From Deltaproteobacteria bacterium (GTDB taxonomy: Bacteria; Desulfobacterota; Desulfobulbia; Desulfobulbales; Desulfobulbaceae), in assembly GCA_024277485.1 (NCBI GenBank), contig JAJRVA010000151.1, positions 1 through 6,086 of the forward strand: a stretch of DNA of 6,086 bases. Direction: 5' to 3'. This document shows, one piece after another, positions 1-5,409 of this stretch. Below the pieces are notes generated by a model. That model was not told the origin of the DNA. It worked only from the letters and a program-made list of their open reading frames with translations, and did no database searches. Position 1 is the stretch's first letter, and each line of letters opens with the position of its first letter. The position numbers and the translations under genes are program-made.

Positions 1-536
1 CCGGCAATGAACCGGATGACTATGGTATGATGCGTGAGGTGCTGGACCGGAGACTGCAAAGAGGAGTGCGGGAGGATAACCTGCCGGACCTGCTGCTTCT
101 TGACGGCGGCAAGGGGCAGCTTAACCTTGCCCTTGATGTGTTGAAAAAATACTCCCTGGAGGAGAAGATAGATCTTGTTGCCATTGCCAAGGAAAAACAG
201 GATAAAGGTGAGAAGCTCTTCCGGCCGGGAATAAAAAACCCGTTCATCCTTCCCCGTCACTCCCCGGTTCTGCTTTTCTGCATGCGGATCAGGGATGAGG
301 CGCACCGGTTCGGCATTACGCATCATCGCACATTACGCCGCAAAAAAACCCTTTCCTCCGGCCTTGACTCTCTGCAGGGTGTGGGGGAGAAACGAAAAAA
401 ACTCCTGCTCAAAACCTTTGGCAGCCTGAAACGGCTTAAACAGGCTTCCCGGGACCAACTGCGACAGGTCCCCGGTATCGGGGAACGACTGGCAGGGTCA
501 ATATACACCCAGCTGCATACTGGTGATGAAACCTGA
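1..536 (+). CDS. uvrC: UvrABC excinuclease subunit C, C-terminal part (5' end outside window)
   Basis: UvrC makes the dual incisions on either side of a DNA lesion in nucleotide excision repair, acting in the cytoplasm with UvrA and UvrB. The gene is open at the window edge; the first full codon is at position 3 (GNEPDDYGMMREVL), so about 177 residues are visible. The C-terminal RNase H-like nuclease domain is clear: LLLLDGGKGQ carries the catalytic Asp (codon 102-104) and MRIRDEAHRFGITHHR the catalytic His (codon 303-305), with the conserved IAKEKQDKGEKLF stretch between them. The last 55 or so residues form the tandem helix-hairpin-helix DNA-binding domain (LQGVGEKRKKLL and VPGIGERLAGSI), as in full-length UvrC. 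No damage is seen in the visible part. The GIY-YIG nuclease domain and the UvrB-binding domain must lie upstream. The end of the gene overlaps the start of the small Fe-S protein gene. Confidence 0.97.
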   Translation, partial: GNEPDDYGMMREVLDRRLQRGVREDNLPDLLLLDGGKGQLNLALDVLKKYSLEEKIDLVAIAKEKQDKGEKLFRPGIKNPFILPRHSPVLLFCMRIRDEAHRFGITHHRTLRRKKTLSSGLDSLQGVGEKRKKLLLKTFGSLKRLKQASRDQLRQVPGIGERLAGSIYTQLHTGDET

Positions 537-759
537 CGATACAACCATGGCCCGCCTGAAACCGGGCTGTATCTGCATGGGCATTAAACTGGTCCGTATC
601 CTTGAGGCCATTGATGAAGGCGCGGCCACCTATGACGAGATTGCCCGGAAAACCGGGATTGGTCAAGGCGACTGTAAAGGAAAGCGGTGTGGCAAAAAAA
701 TTGAGGAACTTTTGCAGGGGGGTGAAGGGGGAAGGTGGAAGTCTGAAGGTCGAAGGTGA
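526..759 (+). CDS. Small BFD-like [2Fe-2S]-binding protein
   Basis: This is a 77-residue protein with four cysteines in the pattern CxC-x32-C-x4-C (C15, C17, C50, C55 from ATG 526). That is the signature of the BFD-like [2Fe-2S] domain (Fer2_BFD). The x4 spacing of the second pair (GDCKGKRCGKKI) resembles the form attached to GlpA-type dehydrogenases (xGxGRCQGGFC) more than the CxxC of bacterioferritin-associated ferredoxin or NifU. The helical middle (ILEAIDEGAATYDEIARKTGIG) fits the fold. It probably carries electrons or senses redox state as a stand-alone domain; its partner is unknown. The start is uncertain: GTG 523, ATG 526 (chosen) and ATG 547 are in frame and none has a strong ribosome site. 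The first two overlap the uvrC stop, suggesting translational coupling. The final 13 residues (GGEGGRWKSEGRR) fall outside the domain and are encoded by a GA-rich tract. Confidence 0.82.
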   Translation: MKPDDTTMARLKPGCICMGIKLVRILEAIDEGAATYDEIARKTGIGQGDCKGKRCGKKIEELLQGGEGGRWKSEGRR

Positions 760-760
760 G
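715..760 (+). repeat. GA-rich degenerate tract with repeated GAAGGT
   Basis: This strand is almost only G and A, with GAAGGT at 731-736, 745-750 and 752-757 and related GAAGGG and GGAAGT steps between them. It encodes the Gly/Arg/Glu tail of the BFD-like protein and contains its stop. It also supplies the only Shine-Dalgarno-like sequence (AAGGTGAG, 753-760) ahead of the next gene. The composition differs sharply from the flanking codons, so it may be a degenerate intergenic repeat that has become part of the reading frame. Confidence 0.5.
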
Positions 761-776
761 ACTTGTCATGTAACTT

Positions 777-1445
777 ATGGATACCATGCTCAATATTATA
801 CGAACAGTTACCGGGCCATACGAGGTCAACACCTACATTGTCTCATGTCCGGAAACAGGGGAAGGGTGTATCATCGATCCGGGTGGTGATGCGGAAAAAA
901 TCATACAACTGGTCAGGAAGCACAGTCTCACGATCAGATATATTCTCAATACCCATGGCCATGGTGACCATGTCCAGGCCAACAGGGAGTTGAAAGCAGC
1001 TTTCAATGTTCCGGTCTGCATGCACACGGACGATGTCAACTTCTTCGCCAGGCCGGACATACAAAAAATTTCCCGCAGGGAACTGGGCCTTGTCTCGCCG
1101 GGAGAGGCTGACGTCAGGCTCAATGACAATGACCTGCTCAAGGTGGGCAACTGTGAGATTCGTGTTCTGCATACCCCGGGCCATTCCCCCGGCTCTGCCT
1201 GTTTCCTTGTCCATGGCAACCTCTTTACCGGCGATACGCTTTTTGTAGGCGACGTGGGAAGGAGCGACCTGGCCGGGGGGTCCTTTGACACCCTGCTGCA
1301 GTCCATCAAGGATAAAATACTCGTGCTGCCCGCCAGCACCACTGTCTGGCCCGGCCACAATTACGGCGAAACCCCATCTTCAACCCTGGCCCGGGAGATG
1401 CGGGAGAATCCCTATATTACCGATTTTATCCTTGCGGAAGAGTAG
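777..1445 (+). CDS. Metallo-beta-lactamase-fold hydrolase, glyoxalase II / GloC (YcbL)-like
   Basis: This is a 222-residue cytoplasmic hydrolase with a complete binuclear metal site: T-H60-G-H62-G-D64-H65, H136 in HTPGHSPGS, bridging D153 in FTGDTLF, and H194 in WPGHNYGE. The IDPGGDAEKI segment (33-42) and the GDVGRSDLAGGS stretch resemble E. coli YcbL (GloC), a short type II glyoxalase that hydrolyses S-D-lactoylglutathione. The protein is about as long as GloC and lacks the longer C-terminal substrate domain of classical GloB. The true substrate may be another thioester or thiol adduct; ETHE1-like persulfide dioxygenases share the metal site, and sequence alone does not separate them. ATG 777 is the first usable start, because the in-frame ATG at 768 is followed at once by TAA. 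The ribosome site is weak: AAGGTGAG lies 16 bases upstream. ATG 786 is an alternative. The gap to the Fe-S protein stop is 17 bases, so co-transcription is likely. Confidence 0.93.
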   Translation: MDTMLNIIRTVTGPYEVNTYIVSCPETGEGCIIDPGGDAEKIIQLVRKHSLTIRYILNTHGHGDHVQANRELKAAFNVPVCMHTDDVNFFARPDIQKISRRELGLVSPGEADVRLNDNDLLKVGNCEIRVLHTPGHSPGSACFLVHGNLFTGDTLFVGDVGRSDLAGGSFDTLLQSIKDKILVLPASTTVWPGHNYGETPSSTLAREMRENPYITDFILAEE

Positions 1446-1457
1446 TACAGCCTCGTC

Positions 1458-1820
1458 TTACTTTACCGAGAGATACTTCCTGAGCCGCGAGACACCGGTC
1501 TTGCCGATCCCGGAAAACTCCCCGATCTGGTCAAGGCTGGTGTAGTTCCCGTTGCGTTTTCGGTGATTCACTATCTGCCGGGCAGCAGTCCTGTTGATCC
1601 CGGGAACACGCATCAGGGTCTTTGCGTCCGTGGTATTGATGTTGACCGGGTACTCCAAGGGCTTGTCAAGAGGTGTTTTTATTGTGACCGTTACGGGCCC
1701 GGAAAATGCTTCCGGCACGGCAATGGTTTCAAGCAGCGCTGCAGACACGAAGAATGTCAGGATCACCGTCGGCGTCAAGAGAACCTTTGCCGGCAGAGCT
1801 AATCGCCTTTCATGCTCCAT
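1458..1820 (-). CDS. ComEA-like membrane-anchored helix-hairpin-helix DNA-binding protein
   Basis: This is a 120-residue protein. A basic N-terminus (MEHERRLALPAK) precedes a hydrophobic stretch (about 13-34) that acts as a signal peptide or membrane anchor, followed by a short linker. Residues 60-117 hold the ComEA-type tandem helix-hairpin-helix: NINTTDAKTLMRVPGINRTA, then ARQIVNHRKRNGNYTSLDQI and FSGIGKTGVSRLRKYL. The NIN-T-A-L-PGI opening and the GxYxSLDxIxxxxGIG close are typical. In competent bacteria ComEA binds incoming double-stranded DNA outside the inner membrane. No other competence gene is visible, so a role in DNA uptake is inferred from the family only. ATG 1820 is chosen because AGAGG (1827-1831) sits 6 bases upstream; TTG 1826 would add two residues but lies directly against that site. 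The gene converges on the MBL hydrolase with a 12-base gap and no terminator between them. Confidence 0.88.
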   Translation of the reverse strand: MEHERRLALPAKVLLTPTVILTFFVSAALLETIAVPEAFSGPVTVTIKTPLDKPLEYPVNINTTDAKTLMRVPGINRTAARQIVNHRKRNGNYTSLDQIGEFSGIGKTGVSRLRKYLSVK

Positions 1821-1822
1821 GC

Positions 1823-1951
1823 TCAACCTCTTTCATTCTGTCGTTGAAGCCGGGCTCTCTGAACCCGGATCTTTACACCTGGAGAAATACCCGTAAAAAG
1901 GGCATGTGCCTGCTGTTCGTCCGGAAAGAAGAACGGCAGCAGATAACCCAT
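1823..1951 (-). CDS. Doubtful 42-codon ORF in the leader of the ComEA-like gene
   Basis: An ATG at 1951 opens a 42-residue frame (starting MGYLLPFFFPDEQQAHALF, ending RLQRQNERG). Its TGA at 1825-1823 leaves only two bases before the ATG of the ComEA-like gene (TGAGCATGG). This spacing would suit translational coupling. Against it, the third codon positions are less GC-rich than in the neighbouring genes, only a weak AGG lies 9 bases ahead of the ATG, and the start follows the terminator hairpin by 12 bases, leaving little room for a promoter. I recognise no family. It may equally be an untranslated leader. Confidence 0.22.
   Translation of the reverse strand: MGYLLPFFFPDEQQAHALFTGISPGVKIRVQRARLQRQNERG
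1827..1831 (-). promoter_or_regulatory. Ribosome binding site deciding the ComEA-like start
   Basis: AGAGG on the minus strand (within GAAAGAGG) is followed by six bases and then ATG 1820. The spacing favours ATG 1820 over the TTG at 1826, which directly abuts the site. Confidence 0.6.
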
Positions 1952-1963
1952 ACCGGAAACCTG

Positions 1964-1990
1964 AAAACCGGATCCCGGGGATCCGGTTTT
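1964..1990 (-). terminator. Intrinsic terminator of the DUF2892 gene
   Basis: A perfect 12-bp inverted repeat (AAAACCGGATCC at 1964-1975 against GGATCCGGTTTT at 1979-1990) encloses a 3-base loop. On the minus strand the hairpin begins 16 bases after the DUF2892 stop and ends in TTTT, a short U-tract on a very stable stem. It is symmetric (A4 on one side, T4 on the other), so it could work in both directions, but no plus-strand gene runs into it. Confidence 0.75.
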
Positions 1991-2005
1991 CCATTGCCAT
2001 CACAT

Positions 2006-2224
2006 TCAGGCGTGGCAGCTGTTCTCTTTTCCGACTCCACATTTGCCGCAGGTATTGATACCCAGCAGATGATAGGGCGGACACCAGCCGATCAGGCCGG
2101 TGGCAAGGGGTATAATCCCCAACAGGGCCCATGGCGTCTGCGGGCCGACAACGGTCAGAGACAGGATACCGATACCGGCAACTATCCGGATAACTCTTTC
2201 AATGTTTCCTATATTTTTCTTCAT
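2006..2224 (-). CDS. DUF2892 (YgaP-like) small inner-membrane protein
   Basis: This is a 72-residue protein that opens with MKKNIGNIERVIRIVAGIGI, the standard start of the DUF2892 family, the membrane part of YgaP-like proteins. Two membrane segments (about 11-27 and 32-47) are joined by VGPQTPW, and GWCPPYHLLGINTC (46-59) is the conserved family ending. After that comes a short Cys-rich tail: C59-G-K-C62, C70 and a penultimate His. In YgaP the family domain is fused to a rhodanese; here it stands alone and its biochemical role is not established. The start at ATG 2224 has GGAGG 6 bases upstream (2231-2235). It lies 104 bases behind the amphi-Trp gene on the same strand, with a palindrome in the gap, so it may have its own regulated promoter. 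A strong terminator follows. Confidence 0.88.
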   Translation of the reverse strand: MKKNIGNIERVIRIVAGIGILSLTVVGPQTPWALLGIIPLATGLIGWCPPYHLLGINTCGKCGVGKENSCHA

Positions 2225-2282
2225 GACGGACCTCCATGTTTATCGTATGAGCTACACTGATACCCTGAAATCCGGGTTACAG

Positions 2283-2302
2283 TATTCTTCTGCAGAAGAA
2301 TA
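2283..2302. promoter_or_regulatory. Perfect 20-bp palindrome, possible operator ahead of the DUF2892 gene
   Basis: TATTCTTCTG is directly followed by its exact reverse complement CAGAAGAATA, with no spacer. It is AT-rich and has no U-tract on either side, so it is a poor terminator for the amphi-Trp gene, whose stop is 26 bases away. Its centre lies about 69 bases upstream of the DUF2892 start codon, where a regulator could bind. I do not recognise the motif as the site of a known regulator, and no convincing promoter pair is visible (TACGAT at 2247-2242 is only a weak -10 candidate). Confidence 0.5.
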
Positions 2303-2328
2303 TAAACATGAAAGTCAAAAGAGTAAGG

Positions 2329-2610
2329 TCACCCTAACTTTACAGACCTGTCAGCTCTCTTTTTCTCCGCCCCGACAACCCATTCGATTTCAACCTCAAG
2401 CTTTTTCTTGGACTTTCGCCTGCCGTCCTCTCTTTCCGCTTTAATTTCAAGCTCGACCACGGCCGGCATCTTGAGCTTGACCCGCTTGTTGCCCTGCTTG
2501 AGGACCACCTTCTGCTGCTCAACCTTGTCGGCCAGCTCACGCAGAAAGGCGGCCACGCTTTTGATGTCTCTTTTTTCCTCGCTCTTGAACAGTAGTGTTT
2601 CTCTTCCCAT
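2329..2610 (-). CDS. Amphi-Trp domain-containing protein
   Basis: This is a 93-residue, highly charged protein. MGRETLLFKSEEKRDIKSVA, an amphipathic helix (AAFLRELADKVEQQ), alternating basic beta-like segments (VVLKQGNKRVKLKMP, VVELEIKAERE) and the closing KKKLEVEIEWVVG with W77 together match the amphi-Trp family (TIGR04354 type), whose function is not known. The last 13 residues are a basic tail. ATG 2610 is the start because AGGAGG (2616-2621) lies 5 bases upstream. An upstream in-frame ATG at 2646 would add 12 residues that look nothing like the family, overlap the pepN stop and lack a ribosome site. The gap to the pepN stop is 25 bases, so the two are probably co-transcribed. It is likely cytoplasmic: no signal or membrane segment is seen. 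Confidence 0.85.
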   Translation of the reverse strand: MGRETLLFKSEEKRDIKSVAAFLRELADKVEQQKVVLKQGNKRVKLKMPAVVELEIKAEREDGRRKSKKKLEVEIEWVVGAEKKRADRSVKLG

Positions 2611-2615
2611 GATGA

Positions 2616-2621
2616 CCTCCT
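2616..2621 (-). promoter_or_regulatory. Ribosome binding site deciding the amphi-Trp start
   Basis: AGGAGG on the minus strand, followed by TCATC and ATG 2610, is a near-consensus site. It rules out the longer reading from ATG 2646. Confidence 0.8.
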
Positions 2622-2635
2622 GTTGCGTAAAGGTT

Positions 2636-5308
2636 CTATCCCACATATTTCAGGCTTTTTCCAGCCACCTCGGCAACATCGCCGGACAGGCCGTCCATGG
2701 CCATGATCCGTTCCAGTTCCCTCCGCATGAGCGCCTGGCGCTCCTCATCGTAGCGCTTCCAGGTGGTCAGCGGGGTCAGGAGCCGGGCCGCGATCTGCGG
2801 GTTCATCCCATCCAGGCGCATGACATACTCTGACAGAAACGTATATCCCTGGCCGGTCCTGTCATGAAAACGGACACTGTTGGCCTGGCAGAACGCCCCG
2901 ATCAGGGCCCGGACCTTGTTGGGATTCTTCAGGATAAAGGCCGGGTGCCCGGTCAGCTTCTTCACCCTTTCCAGGGTTCCCTGGAGGGGACAGAGCGCCT
3001 GCAGGGTGAGCCACTTGTCCACCACCAGGGGATCATCCTGCCAGAGTCCGTAAAAATCAGCCAGCAGTTCATCACCGGCAGCCCGGTCGCTGTTGACGAC
3101 CGCCTTCAGGGCAGCGATCCTGTCTGTCATATTGTCCGCCCCGTGGTACTGCGTTACGGCAAGATCAAGGGCATCGCCGGCTGGTCTGCCGTCCCGGCCC
3201 GGGGCAAGCAGATAGTCAAGACAGGTATTTTTCAGGCTCCGGCGCCCCGTATCTCCGGCTGAATACCGGTACGATCCGGCAAGAATATTTTCACGATATA
3301 TTTCAAGAAATTCCAGGTACAGCCTGGCGCTCAGTTCCCTGCGGAAAAACTGGAGCACCGTGTAGATCGCGTCCGGATCCACCACCTCCATCTGCTGGCC
3401 GACCCAGTTCTCCATGGGAAGGGCCAAGGCCAGGGCGGTAAAGGCCGGATCAGCCTTCCGGTCGACAAGGACCTGCCTGAACGAGGCAACAAATATTTCC
3501 GGAACCTGCAGGGTCCCACCCTGCCTGCAGACTGCAATCTGCTCAAGAATGTACTTGAGACCCAACTGCTGTCCGGCGTCCCAGCGGCAGAAAAGATCAG
3601 AATCATGGGCCATCAGGAAGGCCAGCTCCTGGTCGTTTCTTTCCAGCTCCACCTTGACCGGCGCGGAAAAATTTCTCAGAAATGACAGGACCGGCTGCTC
3701 GGAAACCCCGCTGAAAACAAACTGCTCCTCCCGCTTCCGCAGACGCAGAACGCCCGCCGGTTCCATCCTGCCTGCCCCGTACTTCAGGGCAAGCGTCATG
3801 TCATGGCCCTGCCCGTCAAGCAGACCCACCGCAACCGGCATCAGCATGGGCTTTTTTTCTTTTTCATCCTGGCCCGGAGTCGGAGGGCAGGACTGGCGAA
3901 TTGCAAGCCGGTACTCGGACGTTTCAGGGTCATACCCTGCATCCACCTTGAGAACCGGCGTGCCGGCCTGGCTGTACCAGAGTTTAAAGCCGTCCAGCCT
4001 GACTTCATTGGCCTCCAGCATGGCTGCCACAAAATCATCACAGGTCACGGCCTGGCCGTCATGCCTTTTGAAATACAGGGCAAGACCTTTCCGGAACGCC
4101 TCCCGGCCAAGAAAGGTGTGCAGCATGCGGATGACCTCGGCCCCCTTGTCATACACGGTCAGGGTATAAAAATTGTTGATCTCCATGTAGGATTCCGGCC
4201 GAACCGGATGAGCCATGGGACCGGCATCTTCCCGGAACTGGTAGTTGCGCATGACCTGTACGTCGTGAATCCGCTTGACCGGGCGGGAGGTCATGTCCGA
4301 GGAGAACTCCTGGTCCCGGAACACGGTCAGCCCTTCCTTGAGGCTCAGCTGGAACCAGTCGCGGCAGGTCACCCGGTTGCCGGTCCAGTTATGGAAGTAC
4401 TCGTGCGCGATAACGCCTTCAATGCCTTCGTAGTCCGCATCGGTCGCCGTCTCGGGCCTGGCCAGCACATACTTGGAGTTGAAGATATTGAGGCCCTTGT
4501 TTTCCATGGCGCCCATGTTGAAATCGTCAACCGCCACGATCATGTACACATCCAGGTCATATTCCAGGCCGAAGGTCTCCTCGTCCCAGCGCATGGCCTT
4601 TTTCAGCGACGCCATGGCATGGTCACATTTTTCGCGGTTGCGTGGCTCCACATAGATATGCAGGTCTACCTCCCTGCCCGACCGGGTCGTAAAGGTATCC
4701 TCCACCCTGACCAGGTTACCGGCAACCAGCGCGAACAGGTAGCATGGTTTCCTGAATGGATCGTGCCAGACCGCGTAATGGCGACCATCATCCATTTTCC
4801 CCTTCTCTACCAGGTTGCCGTTGGCAAGCAGGACCGGGTACCTGTCAGGATCACCAATAAGAGTTGTTTTAAATTCCGCCATCACATCGGGCCGGTCCGG
4901 ATAACAGGTGATTCTCCGGAACCCTTCGGCCTCGCACTGGGTACAGAAGTTGCCGCTTGAGAGATACAGCCCCTCCAGTGCCGTATTGTCCCGCGGGTTG
5001 ATGGTACTTGACACCTCAAGCCTGAACTCCGGCTGAACCTCTTCAATGCGCAATTCCTTTCCATCATACGAAAAACTGTCCCTGTCCAGGACAGTGGAGT
5101 CGAGCTGAATTGAATGAATGTGCAGTTTTTCAGCCTGCAGCACCAGCGGTAGATTCACACCGGCATCAGGATTGCGATGATAATCGACCCTGGAAAATAC
5201 CCTGGTGGCAGTTTCATCAAGCTCAAAACAGAGGTCTACCATTGTCACATGATAGGGTGGTGGTGTATAATCATGTAGATAGATTGTTGAAGGCCGGTTC
5301 TTGTTCAT
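2636..5308 (-). CDS. pepN: Aminopeptidase N (M1 family, alanyl aminopeptidase)
   Basis: PepN is a cytoplasmic zinc metallopeptidase that removes N-terminal residues from peptides late in protein turnover. The 890-residue product compares with 870 in E. coli, and its key residues sit at a constant +5 offset from the E. coli enzyme. They are Q124/E126 in FCTQCEAEGFRRIT, the exopeptidase motif G266-A-M-E-N270, the zinc site H302-E303-Y-F-H306 with E325 in LSLKEGLTVF, and the transition-state Tyr386 in TLTVYDKGAE. The C-terminal two-thirds correspond to the Ig-like (DUF3458) and helical domains of bacterial PepN, and the frame is intact to KSLKYVG. The start is ATG 5308 (MNKNRPSTIYLHDYTPPPYH) with AGGGG 7 bases upstream. 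The frame stays open for 50 more codons, but that part does not match the family and crosses the divergent gene's start. It is the first gene of the minus-strand block and is followed closely by the amphi-Trp gene. Confidence 0.98.
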   Translation of the reverse strand: MNKNRPSTIYLHDYTPPPYHVTMVDLCFELDETATRVFSRVDYHRNPDAGVNLPLVLQAEKLHIHSIQLDSTVLDRDSFSYDGKELRIEEVQPEFRLEVSSTINPRDNTALEGLYLSSGNFCTQCEAEGFRRITCYPDRPDVMAEFKTTLIGDPDRYPVLLANGNLVEKGKMDDGRHYAVWHDPFRKPCYLFALVAGNLVRVEDTFTTRSGREVDLHIYVEPRNREKCDHAMASLKKAMRWDEETFGLEYDLDVYMIVAVDDFNMGAMENKGLNIFNSKYVLARPETATDADYEGIEGVIAHEYFHNWTGNRVTCRDWFQLSLKEGLTVFRDQEFSSDMTSRPVKRIHDVQVMRNYQFREDAGPMAHPVRPESYMEINNFYTLTVYDKGAEVIRMLHTFLGREAFRKGLALYFKRHDGQAVTCDDFVAAMLEANEVRLDGFKLWYSQAGTPVLKVDAGYDPETSEYRLAIRQSCPPTPGQDEKEKKPMLMPVAVGLLDGQGHDMTLALKYGAGRMEPAGVLRLRKREEQFVFSGVSEQPVLSFLRNFSAPVKVELERNDQELAFLMAHDSDLFCRWDAGQQLGLKYILEQIAVCRQGGTLQVPEIFVASFRQVLVDRKADPAFTALALALPMENWVGQQMEVVDPDAIYTVLQFFRRELSARLYLEFLEIYRENILAGSYRYSAGDTGRRSLKNTCLDYLLAPGRDGRPAGDALDLAVTQYHGADNMTDRIAALKAVVNSDRAAGDELLADFYGLWQDDPLVVDKWLTLQALCPLQGTLERVKKLTGHPAFILKNPNKVRALIGAFCQANSVRFHDRTGQGYTFLSEYVMRLDGMNPQIAARLLTPLTTWKRYDEERQALMRRELERIMAMDGLSGDVAEVAGKSLKYVG

Positions 5309-5409
5309 ACATGTTCCCCTAATAAGATTTCGCCCGCAACTGCCGTGAATATGCGAGGTGACACAGAATAAACAGTTCCAGTGGAAAAAACCACTGCCAT
5401 GAGGCGATA
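5309..5409. promoter_or_regulatory. Divergent intergenic region between pepN and the stress-protein gene
   Basis: These 101 bases must hold the start signals for both divergent genes. They contain a pepN ribosome site (AGGGG, 5316-5320, minus strand), one for the stress-protein gene (GAGG, 5401-5404, 5 bases before ATG 5410), and a small hairpin at 5379-5396. AT-rich segments (AGAATAAAC at 5365-5373; TTATTA read on the minus strand near 5320) could be part of -10 elements, but no -10/-35 pair is good enough to call. Confidence 0.5.
5379..5396 (+). promoter_or_regulatory. A-loop hairpin just ahead of the stress-protein ribosome site
   Basis: CAGTGG and CCACTG form a perfect 6-bp stem around a loop of six A residues. 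The stem ends 4 bases before GAGG at 5401. If transcribed rightward it would fold in the 5' leader next to the ribosome binding site. It could influence translation or mRNA stability, or be a protein-binding inverted repeat in the shared promoter region. It lacks a terminator U-tract. Confidence 0.4.

Noticed and set aside
833..1360. Two minus-strand open frames of 171-175 codons opposite the MBL hydrolase
   Set aside because: They are shadows of a gene with all metal ligands intact and show no family motifs.
1850..1868. CCGGG...CCCGG inverted repeat upstream of the ComEA-like gene
   Set aside because: It has only 5 bp of stem with a 9-base loop, no U-tract and no clear position relative to a promoter, so it is expected by chance in GC-rich DNA.
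1971..1986. GGATCC/CCCGGG sequence resembling a cloning-vector polylinker
   Set aside because: It is part of a perfect 12-bp terminator hairpin placed correctly after a gene. The flanks match no vector and the surrounding genes are continuous.
2249..2444. Plus-strand frame with MSYTDTLKSGLQYSSAEEYK across the palindrome into the amphi-Trp gene
   Set aside because: It has no ribosome site, runs antisense through the amphi-Trp gene and turns into Pro/Ser/Phe-rich shadow sequence.
3803..4960. Long open frame of 385 codons on the plus strand inside pepN
   Set aside because: It is antisense to an intact, strongly conserved pepN and its translation resembles no family. It arises from the high GC third positions of the real gene.
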